Notes: generated from the letters alone by a model not told the origin. 64,000 nucleotides of DNA from Hyphomicrobium_A sp963724945 (GCA_963724945.1 CAVRWL010000003.1:2666001-2730000); one strand, 5' to 3'; positions 1 to 9,195 are shown, numbered from the stretch's first letter. Translations and numbers: made by a program.

Positions 1-78
1 GCGCGAGGAGCTCGACGGCAGCTGAGCCAGGGCGCACGGCCCAAGCGATCGTCGTGCAGGACGATCTCGACGATAATA

Positions 79-1311
79 TCAGATGCTCGATTGACCAAGC
101 CTCACGGGCAACGCCGACAGGCCACGCACGGTCGTCGTCTTGCGCCACACCAGTTGATCAGCAGGCACCGCGAGCCTCATGTTTGGGAATTGAGCCAGCA
201 GCCGCGTGAACGCGATCTCGGCCTCCATGCGTGCGAGCTGATGACCGAGGCAATAGTGGATGCCGTCACCAAACGCCAAGTGCGGATTGGGAGCCCGCGC
301 CAGGTCGAGCTGATCCGGCTCGACGAATGCGCGCTCGTCGCGGTTCGCCGATGCGATAACCGCCAGCACAAGGTCGCCGCGCCGTATGGTGGCCCCGCCC
401 AAGGAGATATCGGTCGCCGCGTAACGCTCCGTCGCCGTCTCGACGGGGGCCGTGTATCGCAGTAGCTCATCGACGGCGGTGGCCATGAGAGACGGATTTT
501 CGGACAGGGCGCGTGCCTGCGCCGGGTTCTCGAGCAGCGCGAGCGTCCCAGATCCGATGAGATTTACCGTCGTCTCGTGACCCGCGATAAGGAGAATGAC
601 GATCATGGCGACGAGCTCGCGCTCGTTGAGCCGGTTGCCTTCCTCCTCGGCCTGGACCAGCGCCGTAATGAGATCGTCTCCGGGTTTCGCGCGGCGCCTC
701 GCAACAAGCCGCTGGAGGTAGGCGATGAACGCGAGAACGGCGGGCAGCGCCAGCACCATCTGCAGCTGCGAGGTGGTGCTCAGAAAGGCTGACGACCATT
801 TGTGGAATTTGTGACGGTCGGCAGCAGGGACGCCCAACAGCTCGCAAATGATGGTCAACGGAAACGGCAGTGCGAAGTGTTCGACGAGATCCACTGCACC
901 TTTGTCCGTGAGGCGAGCGAGAAGATCGCGCGCGATCGCGTCGGCCCTTTCCCTCAGGGCCTCAATTCGCGGTCGGCTGAACGCCTTGTTGACGAGGTTC
1001 CTTAAGCGGCGATGACCCGGGTCGTCGATGTCGAGCATGTTTTGCTCGAGCGCTTTGACGCTGGCGGGAAGCCACCACGGCATCGCCTTCCTGTTCGTCA
1101 CGCCGGCGTTGTTGGGGTCCTTGACGAAGCGGTCTGCATCTTTGAGACAGGCCATCACGTCGTCGTAGCGCGTAATCAGCCAGACCGGGCCGAGCAGCGG
1201 CGTCTTGATCTGGCGGACCGGCGCATTTGCGCGCAGCCGCGCGTAGAAGGGAAACGGATCCCGCTTGTGCTCGGGCGAGAAGATATCGACGCTGGTGAGC
1301 GCGGCGGTCAT
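79..1311 (-). CDS. Cytochrome P450
   Basis: A 410-residue soluble bacterial cytochrome P450, full length for the class I type that takes electrons from a ferredoxin. The oxygen-activation motif of the I helix, AGHETT, is at residues 243-248. The haem loop FGDGIHYCLG places the thiolate ligand at Cys354. The K-helix ExxR is present in DELLRYT. There is no membrane anchor. Its ATG overlaps the stop of the upstream acetyltransferase by four bases, so the two are probably co-translated. No ferredoxin or reductase gene is adjacent, so the redox partner must lie elsewhere. Substrate cannot be read from the sequence; the family call is secure. Confidence 0.95.
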   Translation of the reverse strand: MTAALTSVDIFSPEHKRDPFPFYARLRANAPVRQIKTPLLGPVWLITRYDDVMACLKDADRFVKDPNNAGVTNRKAMPWWLPASVKALEQNMLDIDDPGHRRLRNLVNKAFSRPRIEALRERADAIARDLLARLTDKGAVDLVEHFALPFPLTIICELLGVPAADRHKFHKWSSAFLSTTSQLQMVLALPAVLAFIAYLQRLVARRRAKPGDDLITALVQAEEEGNRLNERELVAMIVILLIAGHETTVNLIGSGTLALLENPAQARALSENPSLMATAVDELLRYTAPVETATERYAATDISLGGATIRRGDLVLAVIASANRDERAFVEPDQLDLARAPNPHLAFGDGIHYCLGHQLARMEAEIAFTRLLAQFPNMRLAVPADQLVWRKTTTVRGLSALPVRLGQSSI

Positions 1312-1769
1312 ATGGTGATGCGCTTGCTCATGAGCAAACCAATGCCGAACCGGGTCTGCTGGGTCCCATGCTCCTCAAACCCGCATGACGTGTAGAAGCC
1401 GGCAGAATGCGGGTTTCCGATGACGTAAAGGCTGCGTGCACCACTCACGCGCCCGTATTCGGCACAACGCGCAACAAGTGCGCGCGCGATGCCGCGGCGC
1501 CAGCACGCCGGCTCCACGAACAAAGCATCGAGTTCCGTCTGGCCGTCATCCCGATCCAGCACGGCAGCGAAGCCGACAAGCGAACAATCTTGTTCGGCAA
1601 CAAAGACCTGAGACCTCAAGATTTGGTCGAGGGGAAGCTCGATCGCATCGGGGTTCGCCAGCAAGGCGTCGCGGTCCCCCGCATTTTTCAGCGATGCACG
1701 GAACTGCAATGCCTCTAGCTTCGTGCGCTCCTCGGCGATGGCAAGACGAATGTTCGGCCCGCGAGTCAT
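1308..1769 (-). CDS. GNAT family N-acetyltransferase
   Basis: A 153-residue GNAT acetyltransferase. The acetyl-CoA binding segment is WRRGIARALVARC (about residues 90-102), which follows the Q/RxxGxG/A pattern, and is preceded by the beta-strand ELDALFVEP. The C-terminal GNPHSAGFYTSCGFEEHG is the usual 'N..A..FY...GF' end of the fold. The ATG at 1769 has a purine-rich site (AAAGGTGG) just upstream. The stop codon overlaps the start of the P450 gene. Proteins of this type acetylate small amines or protein N-termini; the substrate here is unknown. Confidence 0.88.
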   Translation of the reverse strand: MTRGPNIRLAIAEERTKLEALQFRASLKNAGDRDALLANPDAIELPLDQILRSQVFVAEQDCSLVGFAAVLDRDDGQTELDALFVEPACWRRGIARALVARCAEYGRVSGARSLYVIGNPHSAGFYTSCGFEEHGTQQTRFGIGLLMSKRITI

Positions 1770-2099
1770 AGACCACCTTTGACCATTCCCGCTGGAAGGA
1801 AGCTCTCACCGCCAGCTTTGCTGCCGGTCGTCGAAAAAAGCAGCTGGGGGCCAAATACAGGTTTCGCTCCTGTCGCGTCAAACGTCGGCGCCTCGGCAAG
1901 CTGATGTGCGCGGCTAAAGCGGCCCCGCCGGCTTGTCCACAAGCGGATGCGCTGTGGCCTCGGCGCCGCGCGGCTTTTTTCTTTCGCGCCGGTTGTGCAC
2001 CCGCGGCCAAATGGGGTGGTATTGGCCGAGTGCCCTGGGCCCATCTCTGGGGGATCCAGATGCTTCGGACATTTGCGGCTCGGGCTTAAGGAGGCAACC
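1770..2099. other. Intergenic region, divergent promoters
   Basis: About 330 bases between the minus-strand acetyltransferase and the plus-strand membrane protein. No open frame here has family features. The segment must contain both divergent promoters. A strong ribosome binding site, AAGGAGG at 2088-2094, serves the gene starting at 2100. Nothing else was recognised. Confidence 0.5.
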
Positions 2100-2435
2100 A
2101 TGCTCGATGAGACAATCCGCTATCTGGGTGTTCATCCCGCGCTTCTGAGCGCGACCGGCCTGACGGCGGTGCTCGCCGCGGTGGGGCTCTGGTACGTGCT
2201 CGCGCACCACCTGCAGGCGATCCTCATCACGGTGCTGTCGGCCGCGGGCATGGGCTCGGGGCTGCTGGTGTTCTACCGCGGCTTTCGCGCCGACATGAAC
2301 GACCTGATGTGGATCGGCCTGTTCCTGATCGTGATCTTCCCCATCATCTTCTGGCAGGCGATCAAGACGCTGGAGCCGACGGCGCCGGAGAACCGCCGCC
2401 CCGTGCGCGCCATGCTCTCGCGCAAGGCGCGCTAA
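2100..2435 (+). CDS. Small integral membrane protein, unknown function
   Basis: A 111-residue protein with three hydrophobic segments, roughly residues 14-34, 39-58 and 69-88, followed by a basic C-terminal tail. The ATG at 2100 is chosen over longer in-frame starts because AAGGAGG lies five bases upstream. It stands alone, transcribed divergently from the acetyltransferase and facing a small minus-strand membrane protein. I recognise no family; topology suggests an inner-membrane protein. Confidence 0.65.
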   Translation: MLDETIRYLGVHPALLSATGLTAVLAAVGLWYVLAHHLQAILITVLSAAGMGSGLLVFYRGFRADMNDLMWIGLFLIVIFPIIFWQAIKTLEPTAPENRRPVRAMLSRKAR

Positions 2436-2536
2436 ATCGCGTCAGCAAGCAAAGACTGCAATCACAGATCGCTCGTCTGTAGCGAGTGCGAGGTGCGTCC
2501 GCACAATCGCAGCGAAAGGGCGCTATCGCGCCTTGT

Positions 2537-2728
2537 TCATGGGAGCCTGAGGAATCTCCAGTAGAACGCTCCGAACACCAAGACGATGCCAATATTCACT
2601 GTCAGCCGTTCCCAAAATCGGTTTCTGAAGAAGGCGAAATCGACACCGACGATGACGGCTATCATCGCCACCACGTAAAGCACGACGGCTGCCTGTCTGC
2701 CCATTTCAGTCAACACCCACCGGATCAC
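2537..2728 (-). CDS. Small two-helix membrane protein, unknown function
   Basis: Sixty-three residues with two predicted transmembrane helices (about 13-31 and 43-58) separated by a short charged loop with RNRFWERL. The start at 2728 is GTG; an in-frame ATG at 2704 would give 55 residues and keep both helices. It lies directly upstream of nothing obvious, 70 bases before the 3' end of mfd on the same strand. Composition supports a real membrane protein, but no family is recognised. Confidence 0.45.
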   Translation of the reverse strand: MIRWVLTEMGRQAAVVLYVVAMIAVIVGVDFAFFRNRFWERLTVNIGIVLVFGAFYWRFLRLP

Positions 2729-2800
2729 GCTACGTTGGGGCGGATACTAGCGTTTTTCTCAGACCCGTTGAAGCGGTGGATGCCGAGCCTCCGGCTCTCG

Positions 2801-5800
2801 CTAGGCCGCCTTCTTGGCTTTGTGCGCGAGCGTGACGAGCTCGGTGACGAAGGCGCGCACGCCCTTCAAGCGCTCCGCCGGCAGGTCCCACTCGCCCTTG
2901 ACGACGAGCTTCTGATCGGGCTGCACGCGGATGCGCCCGCGCGAAGCCTGCACGAATGCGATGAGCCCTTCCGCGTTGGCAAACTCGCTTTTGTGGAAGC
3001 CGACGACGGCGCCCTTCGGCCCCGCGTCCACCTGCGCCACGCCCGCCTGCCGGCTGAGGCCCTTGATCTCCATCACGTCGAGCAGGTGCTCGACCTCCTC
3101 GGGTAGTGGCCCGAAGCGGTCGACGAGCTCGGCGGCGAAGCCATCTATGTCGGCGCGGCTTTCCAGCGTCGACAGGCGCCGGTAGAGGCCGAGCCTGAGT
3201 TGCAGATCGGCGACGTAGCTCTCCGGGATCAGCACCGAGGTGCCGAGCGAGATGGTGGGGCTCCACTGGTCGCCCGTGCCCTCGATGTCGCCGCCCTTCA
3301 TGGCCGCGACCGCCTCTTCGAGCATCGATTGATAAAGCTCGAAGCCGACCTCGCGGATGTGGCCCGACTGCTCCTCGCCGAGGAGGTTGCCGGCGCCGCG
3401 GATGTCGAGATCGTGCGAGGCGAGCGAGAAGCCGGCGCCGAGCGTGTCGAGCGACTGTAGCACCTTCAAGCGCTTCTCGGCGGCGTCCGTCAGGGCCTTG
3501 CCGATGGGGATCGTGAAATAGGCATACGCGCGCGCCTTCGAGCGGCCGACGCGCCCGCGTAGCTGGTAGAGCTGGGCGAGGCCGAACATGTCGGCGCGGT
3601 GGACAATGAGCGTGTTGGCGTTGGGCAAGTCGAGGCCGGACTCCACGATCGCAGTCGAGAGCAGGATGTCATACTTGCCCTCGTAGAAGGCACTCATGAC
3701 GTCCTCGAGCTCGCCCGGCGTCATCTGCCCGGTGGCGCGCGCGAACGTTAGCTCCGGCACTGCCTCGCGAAGGAACTCGGCGACCTCGTCCATGTCGGAG
3801 ATGCGCGGCACGACGTAGAAGGTCTGGCCACCGCGGTAGCGCTCGCGGCGCAGCGCGTCGCGCACGATCACCGGATCGAACGGCGAGATGTAGGTGCGCA
3901 CCGCCAGGCGATCGATCGGCGGGGTGGTGATGAGCGACAATTCGCGCACGCCCGACAGCGCCAATTGCAGCGTGCGCGGGATCGGCGTCGCCGACAGGGT
4001 CAGGACGTGCACGTCCTCTCTGAGCCGCTTCAGGCGCTCCTTGTGGGTGACGCCGAAATGCTGCTCCTCGTCGATGACGAGCAGGCCTAAGCGCGCAAAG
4101 CTGATCGACTTGCCGAGAAGCGCGTGCGTGCCGATGACGATGTCGATCGCCCCGCTTTTCAAGCCCTCCTTGACGCGGGCGAGCTCCTTCGTCCCGACGA
4201 GGCGCGAGGCCTGCGCGATGCTGACGGGTAGACCCTTGAAACGCTCCGAGAAGGTCTTGAAGTGCTGGCGCGCGAGCAGCGTCGTCGGCACGACGACGGC
4301 GACCTGGAAACCGTTCATGGCGGCGACATAAGCGGCGCGCAGCGCAACCTCCGTCTTGCCGAAGCCGACGTCGCCGCACACGAGCCTGTCCATGGGCCGG
4401 CCGGCGTTGAGGTCGGCCAGCACCGCATCGATGGAGGTGTCCTGGTCCTCGGTCTCCTCGTAGGGAAAGCGCGCGACGAACTCGTCGTAGGAGCCTTCCG
4501 GCGCGGCAACGGCGGGCGCCTCCTTGAGCTGGCGCAGCGCCGCGATCTTGATGAGCTCGGAGGCGATCTCGCGCAGGCGCTTCTTGAGCCGGGCCTTGCG
4601 CGACTGCCAGGCGACGCCGCCGAGCCGGTCGAGCTGGGCGTCGGATTCGTCGGCGCCGTAGCGCGATAGAAGCTCGATGTTCTCGACGGGGAGGAACAGC
4701 TTGTCGCCGCCGGCATAGTGCAGTTCCAGGCAGTCGTGCGGCGCGCCGAGCACCGTGATCGTCTTGAGCCCCGCAAAGCGCCCGATACCGTGGTCCGCGT
4801 GCACGACAAGGTCGCCGACGGACAAGCTCGTCGCTTCGGTCAAGACGTCGACGGCCGAGCGCTGCTTGCGGCGAGGACGCACGAGCCGGTCGCCGAGGAT
4901 GTCCTGCTCGCCGATGACGGCAAGCTCCGGCGTCTCGAAGCCCTGCTCGAGCCCCAAGACGGCGAGCGCCGTCGCACCCGCGGGCAGCGCCAGCGCATCT
5001 GCGTAGCTGTCGACCTTCGCCGTGTCCTTCAAGCCGTGGTCGGCGAGCAAGGTCGACAATCGCTCGCGCGCTCCGGGCGTCCACGCCGCGACGATGACGC
5101 GGCGGTGCTCGGCCTCGAGCCGCTTGACGTGCGCGACGACGGCGTCGAACACGTTGACCTCGCCCTGCTGGCGCTCGGCCGCAAACGAGCGCGCGGCGCG
5201 CCCGCGCCAGGAGCGCACGTGCGCGCCGGCGGCCTCCTCGAACGGTGTCAGGCGATAGACCTGGTGCTGGCCGAGCGCCGCGGTCCAGGTGCTTGGAGAA
5301 AAGAACATGCGCTCGGGCGGCACGGGCTTATACGGCGGCGCCCCGAACGTCTGCTCCTCGAGTGCCTCGAGCCTTGCGTCGTAATGCTCGGCGATCTGCT
5401 CTAAGCGGCGCGCCACCGCCTCCTCGGCCAGGTGATCGAAGCTCACCGGCACGGTCGGCAGGTAGTCGAACAGCGTTTCCAGGTGCTCATGAAAGAGCGG
5501 CAGCCAGTGCTCCTGGCCCGGGTAGCGCTGACCGGCGCTGACGGCCTCGTAGAGCGGGTCGTCGCCGGTCGCGCCGCCGAACAGCTCCACGTAGCTGGCA
5601 CGGAAAAGCTTCTCAGGCTCGGCCCCGAACGCGACCTCGCTGACGGGCAGAATCGCGAGCTTCTGCACCGCCTTGGTTGTGCGCTGGGTCTCGACCTCGA
5701 AGGCCTTGATGGCCTCCAGCGTGTCGCCGAAGAAATCAAGCCGCACGGGATTGGCGCGTCCCGGCGGGAAGACGTCGAGGATGCCGCCGCGCACGGCGTA

Positions 5801-6313
5801 CTCGCCGGGCTCCATGACGGTGCCTGAGCGCACGTAGCCCATGAGCGCGAGCCTGAGCGTCAGCCGGCCCATGTCGTTGCGCTGGCCGGCCGCGATTTGT
5901 TTTATCGCGCGCTTGAGGAAGCTCCGCGGCGGCACGCGCTGCAGGACGGCGTTGACGGTGGTGAGCACGATGGTCGGGTGCTTGCGCGGGCTGAGCGCCA
6001 GCTTGGCGAGCGCGGCGATGCGCTTGGCTGTGATCTCTGCGTTGGGGCCGATGCGGTCGTAGGGCACCGTGTCCCAGGCGGGAAACGCGATGACACGCAC
6101 GTGGGGAGCGAAGAAGGCGAGCGCGTGCTCGAGCGCGTCGAGGCGGCGGTCGTCGCGGGCGACGTGCAGAAGCGTGCCGGGCGTCCCCTCGCGTGCCGCC
6201 TCGGCCACGAGCTGGGCGAGCACAAGCGCGTCGAGCCCCTCCGGCACGCCGGTGACCACGCGCTCTGCGCCGGGCTGGTGCGCGGCTACGCTGGTTTTTG
6301 CATCACCCTGCAT
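2801..6313 (-). CDS. mfd: Transcription-repair coupling factor Mfd
   Basis: An 1170-residue Mfd, the usual family length. It removes RNA polymerase stalled at DNA lesions and recruits UvrA. The N-terminal UvrB-homology region is followed by the RNA polymerase interaction domain (SVGDLVVHADHGIGRF, about residue 500) and the RecG-like translocase: Walker A GDVGFGKT near residue 647, the DEEQ box in IDEEQHFGV, and SATPIPRTL. The TRG motif region contains YQLRGRVGRS. A C-terminal TRCF domain is present. SdhE is upstream on the same strand, separated by a palindrome. This order, with recG divergent, is typical of Rhizobiales. Confidence 0.98.
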   Translation of the reverse strand: MQGDAKTSVAAHQPGAERVVTGVPEGLDALVLAQLVAEAAREGTPGTLLHVARDDRRLDALEHALAFFAPHVRVIAFPAWDTVPYDRIGPNAEITAKRIAALAKLALSPRKHPTIVLTTVNAVLQRVPPRSFLKRAIKQIAAGQRNDMGRLTLRLALMGYVRSGTVMEPGEYAVRGGILDVFPPGRANPVRLDFFGDTLEAIKAFEVETQRTTKAVQKLAILPVSEVAFGAEPEKLFRASYVELFGGATGDDPLYEAVSAGQRYPGQEHWLPLFHEHLETLFDYLPTVPVSFDHLAEEAVARRLEQIAEHYDARLEALEEQTFGAPPYKPVPPERMFFSPSTWTAALGQHQVYRLTPFEEAAGAHVRSWRGRAARSFAAERQQGEVNVFDAVVAHVKRLEAEHRRVIVAAWTPGARERLSTLLADHGLKDTAKVDSYADALALPAGATALAVLGLEQGFETPELAVIGEQDILGDRLVRPRRKQRSAVDVLTEATSLSVGDLVVHADHGIGRFAGLKTITVLGAPHDCLELHYAGGDKLFLPVENIELLSRYGADESDAQLDRLGGVAWQSRKARLKKRLREIASELIKIAALRQLKEAPAVAAPEGSYDEFVARFPYEETEDQDTSIDAVLADLNAGRPMDRLVCGDVGFGKTEVALRAAYVAAMNGFQVAVVVPTTLLARQHFKTFSERFKGLPVSIAQASRLVGTKELARVKEGLKSGAIDIVIGTHALLGKSISFARLGLLVIDEEQHFGVTHKERLKRLREDVHVLTLSATPIPRTLQLALSGVRELSLITTPPIDRLAVRTYISPFDPVIVRDALRRERYRGGQTFYVVPRISDMDEVAEFLREAVPELTFARATGQMTPGELEDVMSAFYEGKYDILLSTAIVESGLDLPNANTLIVHRADMFGLAQLYQLRGRVGRSKARAYAYFTIPIGKALTDAAEKRLKVLQSLDTLGAGFSLASHDLDIRGAGNLLGEEQSGHIREVGFELYQSMLEEAVAAMKGGDIEGTGDQWSPTISLGTSVLIPESYVADLQLRLGLYRRLSTLESRADIDGFAAELVDRFGPLPEEVEHLLDVMEIKGLSRQAGVAQVDAGPKGAVVGFHKSEFANAEGLIAFVQASRGRIRVQPDQKLVVKGEWDLPAERLKGVRAFVTELVTLAHKAKKAA

Positions 6314-6376
6314 TCATGCACTCATTACCCTCTGGCGAGGGCGGAAGAAAATTGCACGTCCAACCGCGCTCCCACT

Positions 6377-6406
6377 GGGTCAGACCCTCTGGGTCTGACC
6401 CTTTTT
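6377..6406. repeat. Perfect palindrome between sdhE and mfd
   Basis: GGGTCAGACCC (6377-6387), loop TCT, GGGTCTGACCC (6391-6401), then five T on the plus strand. It has the form of an intrinsic terminator, but the T-run follows in the plus direction where no gene is being read. In the minus direction (sdhE to mfd) it forms the same 11-bp stem without a U-tract. A related palindrome lies 13 bases away, so this is more likely a repeat-family element or an attenuating hairpin. Confidence 0.7.
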
Positions 6407-6708
6407 CATCTCTTCTCCGGTGTCAGACCCGGAGGGTCAGACACCGCCGCCAGTCCGTGGTAGGTGCGCAGCGCCGCGATTAGCGCCGCGAACGCGGGCT
6501 CGTCCGGCAATGCTCCCAGAGAGAACCATTGCGTCAGCACCGGATCGGGCATGGCAATGAAACGCTCGAAATCATCGAGTGCCTCGCCCATCATGCCCGG
6601 CAGATGCGCTTCGGCGAAGCGGCCCAAGATGAAATCCATCTCCTTGGTGCCCCGATGGCACGCACGATAAGCCGCGCGGCGGCGGCGCATCTCCATATCG
6701 TCGGTCAT
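6406..6708 (-). CDS. sdhE: Succinate dehydrogenase assembly factor SdhE (FAD assembly factor)
   Basis: One hundred residues, the family size. SdhE helps attach FAD covalently to the succinate dehydrogenase flavoprotein SdhA. The family hallmark is clear: RRRAAYRACHRGTKEMDFILGRFAE near residues 7-31, including the conserved RG(T/M)KE(M/L)D segment, followed by the acidic helix FERFIAMPDPVLTQWF. The ATG at 6708 is chosen because family proteins begin just before this motif; the longer upstream frame has no homology character. The last ten or so residues are encoded inside a palindrome (6419-6445), an unusual arrangement. It lies immediately upstream of mfd on the same strand. Confidence 0.93.
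   Translation of the reverse strand: MTDDMEMRRRRAAYRACHRGTKEMDFILGRFAEAHLPGMMGEALDDFERFIAMPDPVLTQWFSLGALPDEPAFAALIAALRTYHGLAAVSDPPGLTPEKR
6419..6445. repeat. Second palindrome, overlapping the sdhE 3' end
   Basis: Arms GGTGTCAGACCC (6419-6430) and GGGTCAGACACC (6434-6445) pair over 11 of 12 positions around a GGA loop. It shares the core GGGTCAGACCC/GGTCTGACCC with the palindrome at 6377-6401. It encodes the tail of SdhE on the minus strand. Confidence 0.65.
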
Positions 6709-6911
6709 CGGCTTTAGCGGGCTCTCTTGGATAACCCGGGGCCGGAGGCTTGACGCCAGGAAGCGCGCCCGCCACCCTCGCGGGCGATTGGGTCGTTGAT
6801 ATAGCGCTCGTTGCCCTCGCGCGCAAAGGCCCGGCCCGCCCTTCTTCATCGCGCCCTTTCCGTACCGCCACTGCCGGTACGGCTCCTTGTCCCGGACGGT
6901 GCTATTCACCC

Positions 6912-9029
6912 ATGCGGCCCATCGAGCTCTCTCCACTCTTCGCCTCGCTGCGGTCGCTGTCCGGCATCGGCCCGCGCCTTATCGTGCTCCTGAAGAAGTG
7001 CGTGGCCCTGCCGCCCGGCGTCGCCGAGCCGCGCGTTCTTGATCTGTTGTGGCACCTGCCCAATGGGGTCATCGACCGGCGCGCCGAGCCGACCGTGGCC
7101 GATGCCGTGCCGGGCACGATTGCCACGCTGAAGGTGCGCGTCCTGAAGCACAAGCCGGCCCCACGCGCCAACACGCGCGCGCCCTACAAGGTCGTCACCG
7201 AGGACGATACCGGGCGCCTCGAGCTCGTCTTCTTCCACGCCGAGCAGAAGTTCCTCGAGCGCCAGCTTCCCGTCGGCGAGACGCGCTACGTCTCAGGCCG
7301 CATCGAGCGCTACGTCGATACGCTGCAGATGCAGCATCCCGACTACATCGTCGCACCCGAGGCGCGCGACGAGCTGCCGATGCTGGAGCCGGTCTACCCG
7401 CTCACCGCCGGCCTTTCCGGCAAAGTCGTGCAGAAGGCGACCCGCCAGGCGCTCGAGCGGCTGCGCCCCGTGCCCGAATGGCAGGATGCGGCCTGGCTCA
7501 AAGAGCGCGCCTGGCCCGGTTTCATCGAGGCCCTGCAGCGGCTACACCGCCCGACCGACGCTGCCGACGTCGCCCCCGGCGCCGCGCCGTGGCAGCGGCT
7601 TGCCTACGACGAGCTGCTCGCGGGCCAGCTCGCGCTTCTCTTGGTGCGCCAGGGCTTCAAGGAGCGCCCGGGCCGCAGTGTCAAAGGCGACGGGCGCATC
7701 CGCGGTTCAATCGCCGACGCGCTGCCCTTCGCGCTGACCGGCTCGCAGCGCACCGCCGTGCGCGAGATCGAGGCCGACATGGCTGCTCCGCGGCGCATGC
7801 TGCGGCTCTTGCAGGGCGACGTCGGCTCCGGCAAGACGGTCGTGGCGCTGCTCGCCATGGCGATCGCCGTGGAATCGGGCGCGCAGGCGGCGTTCATGGC
7901 CCCGACGGAGGTCTTGGCGCGCCAGCATCTCGACACCATCGCTCCGCTCGCCGACAAAGCGAACTTGGCGATAGCACTGCTCACCGGCCGCGAGAAGGGC
8001 CGCGCGCGTCAGGACATCTTGGAGCGGCTGGCGGCGGGCGACATCGACATCCTGATCGGCACGCACGCGCTGTTCCAGGCCGACGTCGCCTTCAAGGATC
8101 TCGCTTTCGCGGTGATCGACGAGCAGCACCGCTTCGGCGTGCACCAGCGGCTCTCGCTGCAGTCGAAGGGCAACGGGTCGGGCACCGACGTGCTCGTCAT
8201 GACGGCAACGCCCATCCCGCGCACCCTCCTCATGACGCACTACGGCGACCTCGACGTCTCGCGGCTCACCGAGAAGCCGCCGGGGCGCAAGCCGGTCGTC
8301 ACCACCACAGCCTCGCTCGAGCGGCTCGAGGAGGTGATCGACGGCGTGCGCCGCATGCTGTCCCAAGGCGCACAGGTCTATTGGGTGTGCCCGCTGATCG
8401 AGAGCTCGGATGTCTCCGACCTCGCCGCAGCCGAGGAGCGCCACGCGCATCTGGCACAGATCTTCGGCAAGGACGCGGTCGGGCTCTTGCACGGGGGCAT
8501 GGCCGCAACTGCCAAGGACGCGACCATGGAGGCGTTCGTCGCCGGCCGCCTCAAGGTTCTCGTGGCGACCACCGTGATCGAGGTCGGCGTCAACGTGCCC
8601 AACGCCACGCTCATGGTGATCGAGCATGCCGAGCGCTTCGGGCTCGCGCAGTTGCATCAACTGCGCGGGCGCGTGGGCAGAGGCGAGCGGCAGTCCTACT
8701 GCATGCTGCTCTATAAGCCGCCGCTCGGCGAGGCGGCGCAGGCGCGCCTCAAGATGATGGGCGAGACCGAGGACGGCTTTCTGATCGCGGAGAAGGACCT
8801 CGAGCTGCGCGGCGGCGGCGAGGTGTTGGGCGCGCGCCAGAGCGGGACGCCGGGGTTCCGCGTCGCCGAGGTGACAAACTTCGCAAGCCTCTTGGAAGCC
8901 GCGCGCGACGACGCCAAGCTCGTGCTGGGAAGCGATCCGCACCTGACGGGGGCGCGCGGGCAGGCCTTGAAGACGCTGCTCTACATCTTCGAGTGCGACG
9001 AGGCCGTGCGCCTGTTCAGGGCCGCGTAA
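6912..9029 (+). CDS. recG: ATP-dependent DNA helicase RecG
   Basis: RecG branch-migration helicase, 705 residues, which remodels stalled forks and R-loops. The N-terminal wedge OB-fold includes HLPNGVIDRR and RLELVFFHAEQ. Superfamily 2 helicase motifs follow: Walker A GDVGSGKT near residue 302, DEQHRFGVHQR (motif II), TATPIPRTL (motif III), and QLRGRVGRGERQS (motif VI). The ATG at 6912 gives the usual start MRPxxLxPLFA; longer in-frame starts read through the intergenic region. It is divergent from sdhE. The final 30 bases before the last codons recur exactly 703 bases downstream (9691-9720). Confidence 0.98.
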   Translation: MRPIELSPLFASLRSLSGIGPRLIVLLKKCVALPPGVAEPRVLDLLWHLPNGVIDRRAEPTVADAVPGTIATLKVRVLKHKPAPRANTRAPYKVVTEDDTGRLELVFFHAEQKFLERQLPVGETRYVSGRIERYVDTLQMQHPDYIVAPEARDELPMLEPVYPLTAGLSGKVVQKATRQALERLRPVPEWQDAAWLKERAWPGFIEALQRLHRPTDAADVAPGAAPWQRLAYDELLAGQLALLLVRQGFKERPGRSVKGDGRIRGSIADALPFALTGSQRTAVREIEADMAAPRRMLRLLQGDVGSGKTVVALLAMAIAVESGAQAAFMAPTEVLARQHLDTIAPLADKANLAIALLTGREKGRARQDILERLAAGDIDILIGTHALFQADVAFKDLAFAVIDEQHRFGVHQRLSLQSKGNGSGTDVLVMTATPIPRTLLMTHYGDLDVSRLTEKPPGRKPVVTTTASLERLEEVIDGVRRMLSQGAQVYWVCPLIESSDVSDLAAAEERHAHLAQIFGKDAVGLLHGGMAATAKDATMEAFVAGRLKVLVATTVIEVGVNVPNATLMVIEHAERFGLAQLHQLRGRVGRGERQSYCMLLYKPPLGEAAQARLKMMGETEDGFLIAEKDLELRGGGEVLGARQSGTPGFRVAEVTNFASLLEAARDDAKLVLGSDPHLTGARGQALKTLLYIFECDEAVRLFRAA
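8988..9017 (+). repeat. Direct repeat, copy 1 (inside recG 3' end)
   Basis: Thirty bases beginning TTCGAGTGCGACGAGG that encode FECDEAVRLF near the RecG C-terminus. They recur without mismatch at 9691-9720. Similarity extends with mismatches on both sides, out to GCTC(T/C)ACAT before and GCGTA after. Confidence 0.9.
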
Positions 9030-9092
9030 TGGCGAAGCGTGTTGCACGCGCAGTCCGTTCTCGCCGCCGCAAAATGGTGCGTGTTGAAACTG

Positions 9093-9195
9093 GCGTGGGT
9101 CCCGGCCTGCGACCGGGATGACGTTGAAAGTGGGCTTCCAGGATCGGCTGCGAGTGCCCCAGCAACGTCATCCCGCTGTAGAGCGGGACCCACGC
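9093..9195. repeat. Intergenic inverted repeat element
   Basis: Left arm 9093-9125 (GCGTGGGTCCCGG...CCGGGATGACGTT) and right arm 9164-9195 (AACGTCATCCCGC...GCGGGACCCACGC) are near-perfect reverse complements around a 38-base spacer. Each arm can also fold alone through CCCGG/CCGGG or CCCGC/GCGGG. It has the look of a dispersed palindromic element sitting between recG and the convergent DUF1801 gene. It may also end transcription from both sides, though there is no T-tract. Confidence 0.8.

Noticed and set aside
1..25. Possible 3' end of a plus-strand gene (REELDGS then TGA)
   Set aside because: Only seven codons are visible; it cannot be supported as a feature.
6377..6406. Intrinsic terminator in the plus direction
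   Set aside because: Hairpin plus T-run is perfect, but no plus-strand gene reads into it; listed as a palindrome instead.
7049..8716. Alternative plus-strand frame inside recG
   Set aside because: Arginine-rich out-of-frame translation of recG; all helicase motifs lie in the frame from 6912.
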